DNA of 42,296 nucleotides from a virus, in the IMG/VR virus record IMGVR_UViG_3300046009_004300, positions 1 to 42,296 of that record, one strand, 5' to 3'. The notes beneath the pieces were generated by a model. It saw nothing but the letters and a program-made list of their open reading frames with translations. It was not told where the DNA came from and made no database searches. Position numbers and translations under genes: made by a program. Below are positions 7,592 to 16,843 of this stretch, in pieces (position 1 is the stretch's first letter; every line of letters begins with the position of its first letter).

Positions 7592-8644
7592 ATGGCACTT
7601 CTAACTGAACCTAATCTTAGCGGTCGCGGTAAACGCGAAGACCTGATGGACATGATTGCGCTTGTCGATGCAAAAGACACGCCATTCACGTCGATGGCCC
7701 GTAAGGGCAGCAAGCCCGGAAACATGTTTTTCCGTTGGCAGGCAGACAGCAATCCTGCCCCTCAAGTGGGCGGCACGGTTGACGGCACGGACGTAAGCTC
7801 CTACACCAACTGGGATGTGGGCTATCGCGCCGAGCTGGCGAACTACGCTCAGGTGTTCCGTATGCCTGCTGTGCGTGTGTCCAAGCTGTCTACTGACATT
7901 GCTCAGGTGGCAGGCGTGCGTGACGAACTGGCGTACAACGTCAGCAAGTCCATCCTTCAGTGCAAGCGTTCGATTGAGACGACTCTCTGCTCGAACCAGA
8001 CTGCACAGCAGGACAACGGCTCCGTTCCTTACCTTACGGCTGGGATCCAGACCTGGATCAGCACCGCAGGGACCGGGACGCCTACCGTTGGCGACATCCC
8101 TTCGCAGTTCCGCACTCCTTCCGACTCGATCCTCACTGGTGCATCCAGCGGGTTGACCGACACGGCAGTGCAGGGCTTGCTCAAGAGCATCTACAACCAG
8201 ACTGGCCAGTACCGCTCGTTCGATGCCATCGTTGGCACCGACCTCAAGCGTGCGTTCACCAGCCTGCTTGGCACGACTCAGTTGACAACGACCTCCACCA
8301 GTGGAGTTCTGGCTGCTGGCGCAACCAAGGTGCAGACCTTCCAGCGTGACGCTGCTGCTGAAACCTACATCCAGTCCGTGGACGTGTTCCAGGGTGACTT
8401 CGGTACGGTTAAGCTGCACCCCACGGTGTTCCTCGGCACGATCAGCTCCGGCTCGTGGACGGTTACCCCGTACAAGGGTCTTGTCCTGAACATGGACTTG
8501 ATCGAAGTCCGCTACGGCGGAAACGTAGCCGCTGTGCAATCGCTGCCTGATTTCGGTGGCGGTCCTGCTCGCGTCGTAGAAGCCGTCTGCGGTCTTGTTG
8601 TCGGCAACCCATTGGGTCTTGGCAAGTTCGACTTCAGTTCGTAG
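7592..8644 (+). CDS. Major capsid protein, SU10-like HK97 fold
   Basis: This encodes 350 residues. The N-terminal part, TPFTSMARKGSKPGNMFFRWQADS (about residues 30-53), matches the family pattern TPF-S-M-KG-N-F-WQ-DS of SU10-type capsid proteins, and the C-terminus carries the LNMDLIEVRYGG pattern. The protein would assemble the icosahedral shell on the scaffold. Its codons are GC-rich and optimised compared with the neighbouring adaptor gene, as expected for the most abundant virion protein; this also explains the long leftward shadow frame (8875 to 7601). The leader is AT-rich (ATTTAGTATT) without a Shine-Dalgarno sequence. No separate decoration protein was recognised. Confidence 0.83.
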   Translation: MALLTEPNLSGRGKREDLMDMIALVDAKDTPFTSMARKGSKPGNMFFRWQADSNPAPQVGGTVDGTDVSSYTNWDVGYRAELANYAQVFRMPAVRVSKLSTDIAQVAGVRDELAYNVSKSILQCKRSIETTLCSNQTAQQDNGSVPYLTAGIQTWISTAGTGTPTVGDIPSQFRTPSDSILTGASSGLTDTAVQGLLKSIYNQTGQYRSFDAIVGTDLKRAFTSLLGTTQLTTTSTSGVLAAGATKVQTFQRDAAAETYIQSVDVFQGDFGTVKLHPTVFLGTISSGSWTVTPYKGLVLNMDLIEVRYGGNVAAVQSLPDFGGGPARVVEAVCGLVVGNPLGLGKFDFSS

Positions 8645-8656
8645 GCTCACTCCTGA

Positions 8657-8724
8657 GCGACACCTGCCATTACGCGACTGAGGTTGCGTTTCTAAAAGTG
8701 GTGTGACACTCTGGAGAGACAGAG
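8657..8724 (+). promoter_or_regulatory. Intergenic element with repeated GTGACACT-GGAGAGAC motif
   Basis: The 88-bp gap after the capsid gene contains ACACC (8661-8665), which can pair with GGTGT (8700-8704). The motif GTGACACTCTGGAGAGAC (8703-8720) follows. Almost the same motif occurs at 29832-29848 before another gene whose start is also preceded by ACATTTT or ACAATTTT. The role is unknown: a regulatory RNA element, a protein-binding site or a transcript-processing site are all possible. Confidence 0.35.
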
Positions 8725-8732
8725 ACAATTTT

Positions 8733-9080
8733 ATGATTGATATCGACCCTAGTCTAATTCCTGCAATGGAGGCTGAGTTTCGGCGCGGCTGGCAAATGAA
8801 CCGTATCCAAGCTGAGATTGACTCAAAGAATGCTGCTAAATACACCAAGATGCGCCACAAGTCGATTGATGGCATTGGACAGAAAGTCGGCAGTATTCCG
8901 GGGCACGCTTACCATTTTTGGGGCCACAAACTCGGGTATCAATGCTGGGATGACGAGAAGTTTCTTGCAGAGTTTTGGAGAGATAATCCTCAGTGCAAAG
9001 TAAACTCTGGTGGTACAAAAGAAATTAGTGTAGGCTGGGTGCCATCCACTAACGTAAGATCCCGCACCGTTTACGCATGA
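8733..9080 (+). CDS. Hypothetical head-cluster protein
   Basis: This encodes 115 residues starting MIDIDPSLIPAMEAEF. I rejected the upstream GTG at 8703 because it lies inside the repeated GTGACACT motif, and because ATG 8733 has the TTTT-ATG context of its neighbours. The central part, HAYHFWGHKLGYQCWDDEKFLAEFWRDNP, is rich in aromatic residues and His and looks like a compact conserved domain. The C-terminus is polar. Its place between capsid and adaptor suggests a minor head or head-completion protein. No family was recognised. The stop codon overlaps the next start (ATGA). Confidence 0.6.
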   Translation: MIDIDPSLIPAMEAEFRRGWQMNRIQAEIDSKNAAKYTKMRHKSIDGIGQKVGSIPGHAYHFWGHKLGYQCWDDEKFLAEFWRDNPQCKVNSGGTKEISVGWVPSTNVRSRTVYA

Positions 9081-10267
9081 AGACAGTCCCATTTAGCGAT
9101 ATCCTTGCAGAAGTCTGTCAGCTTATCGGGCTAGACCGCACAACGCTAAATGAGAAGAGCTTTGGGGCAATTCGCGACTTCACGTCACGTCGCATTGGCA
9201 CAATCTGGGATCGCGAGGAATGGCCGGACACAAACAGGTTTTTGCGCACCTTTCCGGGCAATCCGATCCAGTCAATTGAGTTTATTGATTTGCCGCCACT
9301 GACAACAGAACTTGACGATATTCTTACCACGGAAAATGACATTGATCTATGGGTGCAGACCTCGGCAAACACTCAAGATTTGCGGCTTACTTTAGACACT
9401 AACTTTCCAAGAATCTACGCTGAAGATTTTTCAGATGACGCCTTTCGTCTTGATACGATAGCATCTACAGCAATTAGTTTTCAGAACCCATTTTACTACA
9501 ACTTTAATGGGCAACTTGAAAGTGTGGCAGACATTAAGTCGATGTCTGATTATGAAACCGCACAAGACGGCATAGGAAATTATATTTATCAAGTTGTTAT
9601 TTCGCTGCCATACGGATCAACTGTTAGTTTTCCGATATATCAAGGCCCAAATGGCAAGCTGACAACTACGATTGTTTTTGAGAAAAACCCCAAAAGAATT
9701 GTTGAGCTTCCAACAAATTTATTGCAGGGCTTGTCTGCATGGAGTGTAGATCCAAGAATTACTACTCGGTCTGTGCCAGTGGACTTTATGGTTGAGGATT
9801 TAACCAATCCCCAAAAGGAAGAAACCACTTATTTAAACTTTCTGCAAAATGGAGAAAAGTACATCCAATACAGGATGAATGCAGAAAGGCTTTTTGGAGT
9901 AGGATTTAATGTTGGCCAAGTTTATTTTGAAAAGGCTCAAGTATACTACGACACGCTTCAAGGATCTTCTAGTTATAACTTTTTGTCTATAACATCTGGA
10001 ACTGCTGGAGATTTTTGGAACTGCACTTCTCCAACAACAGAAACTCCAATAGCTCAAAGTCCAGTTTGGCAAAGAGTAACAATTCCATATCGGTTTAAGG
10101 ACTACTTGGTTAATGGAGTAAGCGCAGACTTCTTAAAGTCTGAAGGCAGAGCAGATGAAGCTGTGGCGTTGGATCAACTGGCAGAGATGGCTGTTCAGCA
10201 GCAAATCGACGTACTGATTAGACAGCAGGGTCAGAATCAAAAGCTGAACATGGCTTACACTTATTAG
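9077..10267 (+). CDS. Putative head-tail adaptor / tail protein
   Basis: This encodes 396 residues. The N-terminus (FSDILAEVCQLIGLDRTTLNEKSFGAIRDFTSRRIGTIWDREEWPD) is a helical segment of the kind seen in connector/adaptor proteins, and the C-terminal 70 residues (IPYRFKDYLVNGVSADFLKSEGRADEA) return to a helical bundle. A long beta-rich insertion of about 250 residues lies between. Similar N- and C-terminal helices around a beta domain occur in tail-tubular-A/gp4-type adaptors, so a role joining portal to tail is likely. It follows the capsid genes and overlaps the preceding gene by 4 bp. Its AT-rich codons contrast with the GC-rich capsid gene. Confidence 0.5.
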   Translation: MKTVPFSDILAEVCQLIGLDRTTLNEKSFGAIRDFTSRRIGTIWDREEWPDTNRFLRTFPGNPIQSIEFIDLPPLTTELDDILTTENDIDLWVQTSANTQDLRLTLDTNFPRIYAEDFSDDAFRLDTIASTAISFQNPFYYNFNGQLESVADIKSMSDYETAQDGIGNYIYQVVISLPYGSTVSFPIYQGPNGKLTTTIVFEKNPKRIVELPTNLLQGLSAWSVDPRITTRSVPVDFMVEDLTNPQKEETTYLNFLQNGEKYIQYRMNAERLFGVGFNVGQVYFEKAQVYYDTLQGSSSYNFLSITSGTAGDFWNCTSPTTETPIAQSPVWQRVTIPYRFKDYLVNGVSADFLKSEGRADEAVALDQLAEMAVQQQIDVLIRQQGQNQKLNMAYTY

Positions 10268-10268
10268 T

Positions 10269-10478
10269 ATGATTGGCAAATTCCTTACACGAAGAAATGG
10301 AACTGAGGCCGCTCCAGGGGTGAAGATTGTTGCTCGTATTGGAGTAAAAGGCAATAAACACACTTTTAAATTTCGCAAACAAGCATATAATCCGACTCCT
10401 GTATTAGAAGATCGAATATTGACTGAGTCAGGAGACTATCTTAACAACGAAGCAAGCGAACGCATCACCACTGGTTAA
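10269..10478 (+). CDS. Small basic hypothetical protein
   Basis: This encodes 69 residues beginning MIGKFLTRRNGTEAAPGVKIVARIGVKGNKHTFKFRKQ, with predicted beta strands and a strongly basic first half. It sits one base after the preceding stop and two bases before the first tail-fibre gene, so it belongs to the same transcript. No family was recognised. Its place between adaptor and fibre genes suggests a minor structural or assembly protein. Confidence 0.55.
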   Translation: MIGKFLTRRNGTEAAPGVKIVARIGVKGNKHTFKFRKQAYNPTPVLEDRILTESGDYLNNEASERITTG

Positions 10479-10480
10479 TT

Positions 10481-12520
10481 ATGGGCATCAGAATTACAGA
10501 CTTAGCCTCGGCCTCAACGGTTGGCTTAACAGACACACTTGTACTTGTACAGGCTGGAGACACTAAAAAGTGTGAAGTCTCGCAGGTTAAAACGCTCGAC
10601 GCATCAGAGATTGTCAGCGGCACTCTTGGTGTAGCCAGGCTGCCTGTTGTTCCAGTTTCACTTGGTGGCACAGGATCGGTGGACGCCACGTCTGCGGTTG
10701 CCGCACTTGGCGCACAGCCTGCGCTTACTTCAAGCGCCCCGGCTTCGATTTTGCAAGGTGGCACAGGAGCTACTACAGCAGTGGCTGCATTGGATGCACT
10801 TGGTGGGATTACGTCGGCTGTGGTGCCGTCGCTGGTGACCGCCCAGTTGTCTGCGTATGCGCTGACTAGCCAATTGGCTCCATTCCAAAATAGCGATCAA
10901 GTGCAAGCCTTGACGACTGCTCAGTTAAGCTCAATTACATTTAGTGCTGGCACAGGGCTTGTGGGTGGTGGAACGCTTGTTGCAAATAGGACTTTTGCAC
11001 TTCAGACAAGCGGTGTGTCTGCCGGAACATTTGGCAGTTCAACACAGATTCCAGTATTGACTGTTGACGATAAGGGGCGCGTGACTTCTGTTCAGAATGT
11101 AACTCCGCTTCCCGGTAATAATGCCAGTGATTTGACCGTTGGCACACTTGACCCTAACAGACTTGCGACAACTCCAGTGATTGCTGGCACTTACGGGTCA
11201 GATACTTTAGTTGGTCAATTTATTGTTGATTCAAAGGGCAGAATTACAAACGCCACAAATATTCCTATTTCTGGCTCTGCTGGTGGAACTGTTGTGTCCG
11301 TAGGAGCCACATCCAGCACATTGGCCATCTCTAACAGTCCAATAACTTATTCTGGCGCACTACAGATTAATCTTGCTACAACTGGCGTACCTGCAATTAC
11401 GGCTGGCTCAAGCACTCAGTCTGCGGTTATTACCGTTGATTCTTATGGTCGAGTGACTGCGCTTGAAACGCAAGCAATACAGTCTCTTTCTCCAAGCGGA
11501 GTTGTTTCTGGCTCTTACGGCCATCCTGAACGAGTAGCTCAGTTTACGGTTGACGTAAATGGAATTATTACTGGTGCCACAGAGGCGGCTATAGCCATTC
11601 CTGCTGCCGCAGTAAGTGGGTTGGCGGCTTCTGCTACTAGCGACACTACAAACGCCGGGAACATCATTACTGGCACACTTAACTCGGATAGAATCTCAGT
11701 TCTTGCATCATCTCAGATAGCTGGCATCTCTGCTGCGCAAGTTGGTGTTGGAATTACTTCTGCTCAAATTGTTGGAATAGCTGCTGCTCAAATTTCAGGC
11801 ACTATTACGTCAGCTCAAATAACTGTAATTCAAGCAGCACAAGTTGGTGTTGGAATTACGGCGGCTCAACTTTCTGGTGGAATCACATCTTCCCAGATAA
11901 ACACGTTGCCAGTAGCCAAAATTAGTGGGCTAGCAGCGTCAGCCACAACAGACACAACGGTTGCAACCAACATTACTACAGGCACGCTGGCGGCAGCAAG
12001 AGTCGGAACGGGCCTAACCTCTGCGCAAATAGTCGGACTTAGCGTCACTCAAATTAGCGCTCTTGGAACTGGTGTATCTACTTTTCTGCAAATTCCCTCA
12101 AGCGCAAACTTGGCAGCGGCGCTAACTGACGAAACTGGCAGCGGGGCTAATGTATTTGCTACGTCTCCAACGATTGCAACGCCTACCATTAATGGCTACA
12201 CAGAAGGGACAGTAGCTGTGGGTACAGTTGGAGCGACTGCAACACTAGCAATTACAGCCGGGACAGTTTTGACAGCTACGCTGACATCTGCCACTCCATG
12301 CACATTTACTATGCCTGCTGTTGGGGTTGGCAAATCATTTGCACTGTACCTTAGGCAGCCAGCTTCTGGCACGCCAACTACAGCTACATTTACACCAGTA
12401 AGGTGGGCGGCTGCAACTCCACCTACAATCACGGCTACGCTTGGAAAAATGGATATACTTTCATTTACCTCCGATGGAACAAATTGGTATGGTTCATTTA
12501 TTCAAAACTTTACATATTAA
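10481..12520 (+). CDS. Tail fibre-like repeat protein
   Basis: This encodes 679 residues of low-complexity Ala/Gly/Ser/Thr sequence. The N-terminus (IRITDLASASTVGLTDTLVLVQAGDTKKCEVSQV) is the attachment module common to many phage fibres, of the form DTKISDL...TD-LVQ-G-TKK. The body contains repeated TYGSSTQIPVLTVDDKGRVTSV-like units, seen four times, and many AAQI/SAQI units (about residues 400-540). The C-terminal 100 residues form a separate beta domain ending in GTNWYGSFIQNFTY. The protein is probably a trimeric beta-structured fibre involved in host recognition. The same N-terminal module and AQI repeats recur in the gene at 13737, and related AQI units at 19987. Confidence 0.75.
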   Translation: MGIRITDLASASTVGLTDTLVLVQAGDTKKCEVSQVKTLDASEIVSGTLGVARLPVVPVSLGGTGSVDATSAVAALGAQPALTSSAPASILQGGTGATTAVAALDALGGITSAVVPSLVTAQLSAYALTSQLAPFQNSDQVQALTTAQLSSITFSAGTGLVGGGTLVANRTFALQTSGVSAGTFGSSTQIPVLTVDDKGRVTSVQNVTPLPGNNASDLTVGTLDPNRLATTPVIAGTYGSDTLVGQFIVDSKGRITNATNIPISGSAGGTVVSVGATSSTLAISNSPITYSGALQINLATTGVPAITAGSSTQSAVITVDSYGRVTALETQAIQSLSPSGVVSGSYGHPERVAQFTVDVNGIITGATEAAIAIPAAAVSGLAASATSDTTNAGNIITGTLNSDRISVLASSQIAGISAAQVGVGITSAQIVGIAAAQISGTITSAQITVIQAAQVGVGITAAQLSGGITSSQINTLPVAKISGLAASATTDTTVATNITTGTLAAARVGTGLTSAQIVGLSVTQISALGTGVSTFLQIPSSANLAAALTDETGSGANVFATSPTIATPTINGYTEGTVAVGTVGATATLAITAGTVLTATLTSATPCTFTMPAVGVGKSFALYLRQPASGTPTTATFTPVRWAAATPPTITATLGKMDILSFTSDGTNWYGSFIQNFTY

Positions 12521-12522
12521 AT

Positions 12523-13392
12523 ATGTTTCTTCTTTCTAAGAATGTATTTTTTTCAAGGCAATTTACGCCTATTCCTCCTCCTCCTGTAACTCCATTTAGT
12601 TTAAACTATTTAGTTATTGCTGGTGGAGGCAGTGGAGGAAGTGCGAAATGGGCCACTAATTTTGGAAGTGGCGGAGGAGGCGCTGGTGGATATTTATCTG
12701 GATCTGCAACATTAAGTAATTTATTGACATTTACTGTAATTGTAGGAGCAGGAGGCCCTACGGGATCAATTTATGATCAAATTGGATTTAATGGATCAGA
12801 TAGTGTTTTTGATTCTTCTTTTTTATCTGTAGTTTCAACTGCAGGTGGAGGTGGAGGTAGAAACGGAGGGTCTGGGGGTGGAAGTTTAGCAGATCTCCCC
12901 TATTTACCAATTGGCCTTGGAATTCCAGGGCAAGGATTTAACGGAGCAAATGGACCATCAAATGGCGAGTGTGGAGGGGGAGGAGGAGCTGGGCAAGCTG
13001 GCGCAACTGGCGCAACAACCGCAAAAGGAGGAGATGGATTAACTTGGCTTGATGGAGTGACAAGAGCAGGCGGGGGCGGCGGAACTAGATCGCTGAGTTC
13101 AGCAGGCGGAGCACTTAGCGGACCCGGAGGGGCAGGCGGAGGCGGAAGAGGAGCCAATACTGACGTTAATCCAGACGTTCTTGCTACTGCCGGAACGGTA
13201 AATACAGGATCTGGTGGAGGCGTTGGGTGGCCTTCTCTCGGCGAATATGAAATTGGAGGCGCTGGTGGATCTGGAATTATAAAAGTCCGCTATGCAGGCA
13301 CTCCACGCGCAACAGGCGGAACAATTACACAAAGCGGCGGATTTACTTACCACGAGTTTACCTCTTCAGGAACATTAACATTTACTTCTTAA
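12523..13392 (+). CDS. Glycine-rich tail adhesin
   Basis: This encodes 289 residues starting MFLLSKNVFFSR. The upstream in-frame start at 12403 would overlap the fibre gene by more than 100 bp and was rejected. After a Pro-rich stretch (TPIPPPPVTPF) comes a glycine-rich domain with many GGGGG runs interspersed with loops, beginning NYLVIAGGGSGG. It ends GSGIIKVRYAG and a final GGFTYHEFTSSGTLTFTS beta hairpin. Glycine-rich domains of this type form polyglycine-helix tips in some phage adhesins, with variable loops for receptor binding. It is likely a receptor-binding tip or a partner of the adjacent fibre. The last module (ATGGTITQSGGFTYHEFTSSGTLTF) is common in marine and freshwater phage adhesins. 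Confidence 0.72.
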   Translation: MFLLSKNVFFSRQFTPIPPPPVTPFSLNYLVIAGGGSGGSAKWATNFGSGGGGAGGYLSGSATLSNLLTFTVIVGAGGPTGSIYDQIGFNGSDSVFDSSFLSVVSTAGGGGGRNGGSGGGSLADLPYLPIGLGIPGQGFNGANGPSNGECGGGGGAGQAGATGATTAKGGDGLTWLDGVTRAGGGGGTRSLSSAGGALSGPGGAGGGGRGANTDVNPDVLATAGTVNTGSGGGVGWPSLGEYEIGGAGGSGIIKVRYAGTPRATGGTITQSGGFTYHEFTSSGTLTFTS

Positions 13393-13393
13393 C

Positions 13394-13732
13394 ATGGCTC
13401 ATTTTGCTCAAGTTGAAGATGGCATAGTCAAACAAGTCATTGTTGCCGAACAAGACTTTATTGATTCTGGCGTGTTGCCGGGGACTTGGATACAGACAAG
13501 CTACAACACTTACGCAGGTCAACACCCTGAGGGTCGTCCGCTTCGCAAGAATTACGCTGGCATTGGATTTGTGTACGATGAAGTGCGTGACGCTTTTTAT
13601 GCGCCCCAGCCGTACCCATCTTGGTTGCTGGATGAACAGACTTGCACTTGGCAACCGCCTGTGGCATATCCATCTGACGGCAATAAGTATAGCTGGGATG
13701 AATCTTCTGTTTCTTGGGTTTTAATTAGTTAA
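13394..13732 (+). CDS. Conserved tail-associated hypothetical protein
   Basis: This encodes 112 residues: MAHFAQVEDGIVKQVIVAEQ, then RKNYAGIGFVYDEVRDAFYAPQPYPSWLLDEQTCTWQPP. This pattern recurs in small proteins next to fibre genes in cyanophages and other aquatic phages, where it is usually listed without function. It is aromatic-rich and probably folds as a compact beta protein. It starts one base after the adhesin stop and ends four bases before the next fibre gene. A fibre-assembly or fibre-tip role is inferred from position only. Confidence 0.65.
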   Translation: MAHFAQVEDGIVKQVIVAEQDFIDSGVLPGTWIQTSYNTYAGQHPEGRPLRKNYAGIGFVYDEVRDAFYAPQPYPSWLLDEQTCTWQPPVAYPSDGNKYSWDESSVSWVLIS

Positions 13733-13736
13733 TTGT

Positions 13737-16577
13737 ATGGCCGACATCAAAATCTCTGCACTTCCATCAGCAGCCGTTGTTAACCCGGCTGACATCGTTG
13801 TCCTTAACCAAGGCGGCACGACTAAGACCGCAACAAAGTCGCTTGTTGTAGCTGGACTGGCAACTACCAGCCAGATCTCCGGCCTTGCTTCGACTGCACA
13901 ACTGTCTGGATTTGCAACTACTGACCAAATTAGCGGGCTTACAAACACGGCTCAAGTTAGTGCAATTGCTTCTGAACAGATTACTGCCATTACGCCCGCC
14001 AGCATTGGAGCGTTGTCTACGGACGCAGCCTCTGGCTTTGCTACGACAGCACAGATTATTGGGATAGCAGTAACCTCGCAGTTGGCTGGATTTGCCACAA
14101 CGGATCAGATTAGCGGGTTTACAAATACGGCACAAGTAAGCGCAATTGCATCTGCACAGATTGCCGCAATTACACCTGCCAGCATTGGTGCATTATCAAC
14201 TGATGCAGCATCTGGATTTGCTACTACTGACCAGATTTCAGGGTTCACCACTAGCGCACAAGTTGAGGCGTTAACGTCCGCGCAGATTGTTGCTCTAGGT
14301 ACTGGATTAGGTGCAGGGCAAGTTTGGAACTCTTCAAAAACATACTCAGCAGGCGACGTTGTAACAGGAAACGGAACCTCAAATACCTACGTTTCGCTTC
14401 AAAACAACAATACTGGCAATTCTCCTAATGTTGGATTCCCTTGGGTGTTGGCTTCTGCAAATGCAGCTTTAATTCAAGATAAAGGCGTGGCTATGGGAAC
14501 GCCAAATGCAGGGGATGTTCTGACATACAATGGCTCACAGTGGGCTTCTACTGCTCCGGTGTCTGGCCTTAATAGCGCACAGGTTGAAGCCATTACTTCA
14601 TCTCAGATTGCAGCGATTACTCCAGCATCGATTGGGGCTGTAGCTACTGGCGACATCATCGCAATTAACAAAGGCGGCACTGGTGCAACTGATGCTGTAA
14701 GCGCGTTAACTGCGCTTGGCGCTATGTCTGCAACTCAGACTGCTGGCGGTGACCTGAGCGGTAACCTGCCAAGCCCAACGGTGGCTAAGATTCAAGGAAA
14801 TGCAGTATCTGAAGCTGCTCCAAGTAATGGTCAGGTGCTTCAGTGGAGTGGAACTGCATGGGTTCCGGGTGAAATTCCTAGTGGCGGGTCTGGTGGTGGA
14901 GGACAAGTATTCTTCTTTAACTACAATACGGCAGCAGATGCCCCAACAACCGGGCTGCCAACAACGCCAACCATTGTTAAAGAACTTGGCCGCACAGCCG
15001 ACACAACTGGCACAAGCTATACATCTGGTGATTTGTCTACAACTGGATATGACCTAATAGTCCACTTTGTTACTGATGTCCTAGACCCAAATATCACAGC
15101 CATCCCAGCCGGGCTGTTTGACTTCAACTTTTGGGCGTCCTCAACTGGAACTACGTCAAATCAGACAATCGTCCAGCTTAAGGTATTTAAGTACGACGGA
15201 ACAACCGCTACGCTGCTTGCCACCTCAGACGACATCTCGATTTACGATCCAACGGTAACTGCACAGTACATCGCGTCTGTAGTGATTCCGCAGACTACTG
15301 TTTCAACAAGTGACCGTCTGTACATCCAGTTCTTAGGGAAAGCGACGCAGAACAACAGGACGATTACGTTTAACTTTGGCGCAACGCAACCTGCGCACGT
15401 TCACACTACGGTCCCATCTGTTGGTGGCAGTGGCCTCGTAAAGGTCATTAACGGCGTGTTTCAGTCTCCAGCATCGAAGTTGCTCAACGAAGATGTTGCG
15501 ACTAATGCTGCCATCTCGCTAAGTAAGCTGGCAATGTCTGAGGTGAGTGTTGCTGCTGGCACAGGACTTACTGGAGGGGGCAATCTTTCAGCAAGCAGAA
15601 CGCTATCTATTGCTGCGCTTTCGCCCGACCCGACTGGAACTTACGGCAGCACTTCGCAGATTCCATCGTTGACGGTCAACAACCTCGGGCAGGTTACGGC
15701 TGTATCGCTGGTGTCTTTCCGTTCGCCAAATGTTCAAACATTTTCAACTGTTGGAACTGCCAATTATTCAAAGCCAGCAGGAGCACGGGTTGTGCGAGTT
15801 CAACTTTGGTCTGGAGGTGGAGGTGGAGGATCTGGAAGAAAGGGAGCAGCAGGAACTGTGCGCTGCGGAGGTGGGGGAGGCGGATCTGGACAGATTGCTG
15901 ATTTTTGGCTTGATGCAAGCGCCATTGGAGCAACTGAAGTTGTAACTATAGGCGGCGGAGGAACTGGAGCAGCAAGCACTAGTGCTAATAGCACTAACGG
16001 AAGCAATGGAGGAGCTGGTGGTCAAACATCGTTTGGAACGCATGTAGTTATACCGGGAGGAGCAGCCGGAGCAGCCGGGACAGCCTCGCAAGGGTCTGGT
16101 GGCGGAGGGGGACATGGTGGCAATAACGGGGCATCCGCATCTGCAAGTGGGTCACTGGGCGTAAATGGCACTCCTAGTGGATCTGCGTCAACTTGTGCGG
16201 CAAGTGCAGCCGGAAGTGGGGCATCAGGAGCTGGGGTTACTACTGGAAACGTCAACTCTGCTGGAGGAAGTGGAGGGCGCGTAATTTTGCTTGGTTACGC
16301 TGGTGGAGCCGCTGGCAGTCCCGGCCCTACTGCAATAGCGTCAGCCGGAGGAAATGGAACTGATATGCCATCATTGCCATTGAGTGGCGGCCCTGTAGGT
16401 GGATCCGGCGGCGGAAGTGGAGCTTCTTCAGTTACTGGAGATTCAGGGTATGGCGGAAATGGAGGATTCCCCGGAGGAGGGGGAGGCGGAGGGGCAGCAT
16501 CTGTTGATAGCGTTGGCAACAGTGGAGCAGGTGGAAATGGCGGGTCCGGCGCAGCAATTATTACAACCTACTTCTAA
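13737..16577 (+). CDS. Long tail fibre with glycine-rich tip
   Basis: This encodes 946 residues. The N-terminus IKISALPSAAVVNPADIVVLNQGGTTKT is the fibre attachment module. Residues about 57-200 hold AQI-type repeats with a 60-residue period. A carbohydrate-binding-like segment (QVWNSSKTYSAGDVVTGNGTSNTYVSLQNNNTGNSP) lies near residues 195-235. A beta-sandwich-like region spans about 400-560 (FFFNYNTAADAPTTGLPTTP...). The C-terminal 280 residues form a glycine-rich domain (LWSGGGGGGSG...) ending in AAIITTYF. This modular architecture fits a trimeric receptor-binding fibre with a polyglycine tip, parallel to the adhesin at 12523. The two Gly-rich tips suggest dual or alternative receptors. Confidence 0.78.
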   Translation: MADIKISALPSAAVVNPADIVVLNQGGTTKTATKSLVVAGLATTSQISGLASTAQLSGFATTDQISGLTNTAQVSAIASEQITAITPASIGALSTDAASGFATTAQIIGIAVTSQLAGFATTDQISGFTNTAQVSAIASAQIAAITPASIGALSTDAASGFATTDQISGFTTSAQVEALTSAQIVALGTGLGAGQVWNSSKTYSAGDVVTGNGTSNTYVSLQNNNTGNSPNVGFPWVLASANAALIQDKGVAMGTPNAGDVLTYNGSQWASTAPVSGLNSAQVEAITSSQIAAITPASIGAVATGDIIAINKGGTGATDAVSALTALGAMSATQTAGGDLSGNLPSPTVAKIQGNAVSEAAPSNGQVLQWSGTAWVPGEIPSGGSGGGGQVFFFNYNTAADAPTTGLPTTPTIVKELGRTADTTGTSYTSGDLSTTGYDLIVHFVTDVLDPNITAIPAGLFDFNFWASSTGTTSNQTIVQLKVFKYDGTTATLLATSDDISIYDPTVTAQYIASVVIPQTTVSTSDRLYIQFLGKATQNNRTITFNFGATQPAHVHTTVPSVGGSGLVKVINGVFQSPASKLLNEDVATNAAISLSKLAMSEVSVAAGTGLTGGGNLSASRTLSIAALSPDPTGTYGSTSQIPSLTVNNLGQVTAVSLVSFRSPNVQTFSTVGTANYSKPAGARVVRVQLWSGGGGGGSGRKGAAGTVRCGGGGGGSGQIADFWLDASAIGATEVVTIGGGGTGAASTSANSTNGSNGGAGGQTSFGTHVVIPGGAAGAAGTASQGSGGGGGHGGNNGASASASGSLGVNGTPSGSASTCAASAAGSGASGAGVTTGNVNSAGGSGGRVILLGYAGGAAGSPGPTAIASAGGNGTDMPSLPLSGGPVGGSGGGSGASSVTGDSGYGGNGGFPGGGGGGGAASVDSVGNSGAGGNGGSGAAIITTYF
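13905..14264 (+). repeat. Two tandem 180-bp repeats in the fibre gene
   Basis: The units begin at 13905 and 14085, with a partial third unit after that. Each encodes about 60 residues containing GFATTDQISG, AQVSAIAS and ITPASIGALSTDAA. The protein repeats are nearly identical while the DNA differs at many third positions, so the duplication is old and kept by selection on the protein. Confidence 0.7.
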
Positions 16578-16578
16578 T

Positions 16579-16839
16579 ATGCCAAAGAAATCCACCTCCC
16601 TGTCCGTTGGTCGCGGCGAGAAGCTGCCCGTGTCTAAAGGTGCAGGGCTGACGGCAAAAGGACGCGCCAAGTACAACCGCGAGACGGGCAGCAACCTCAA
16701 GGCTCCTGCCCCCAACCCAAAGACAAAGGCTGATGCTGGCCGCAAGAAGTCATTCTGTGCTAGAATGGCTGGAGTTGTTGCCAAGGCCAAAGGCCCGGCT
16801 GAACGGGCCAAGGCAAGCATGAGACGCTGGAAGTGCTAA
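16579..16839 (+). CDS. Small basic DUF6321-like protein
   Basis: This encodes 86 residues starting MPKKSTSLSVGRGEKLPVSKG. The upstream start at 16399 lies in the fibre gene and was rejected. Conserved blocks are GLTAKGRAKYNRETGSNLKAP, RKKSFCARMAG and RRWKC at the very end, a pattern I know from small proteins annotated DUF6321 in aquatic phages. It is highly basic and may bind DNA or act in the virion. It starts one base after the fibre stop. Family membership is from recognition; no function is established. Confidence 0.72.
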   Translation: MPKKSTSLSVGRGEKLPVSKGAGLTAKGRAKYNRETGSNLKAPAPNPKTKADAGRKKSFCARMAGVVAKAKGPAERAKASMRRWKC

Positions 16840-16843
16840 CTTT

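Noticed and set aside
7601-8875. Leftward 424-codon frame opposite the capsid gene
   Set aside because: It lies opposite the recognised SU10-like capsid gene, whose biased third positions remove leftward stops. It has no motif and no start signal.
12403-12522. Extended N-terminus of the glycine-rich adhesin
   Set aside because: The upstream 40 codons overlap the fibre gene in another frame. ATG 12523 has the typical late-gene leader.
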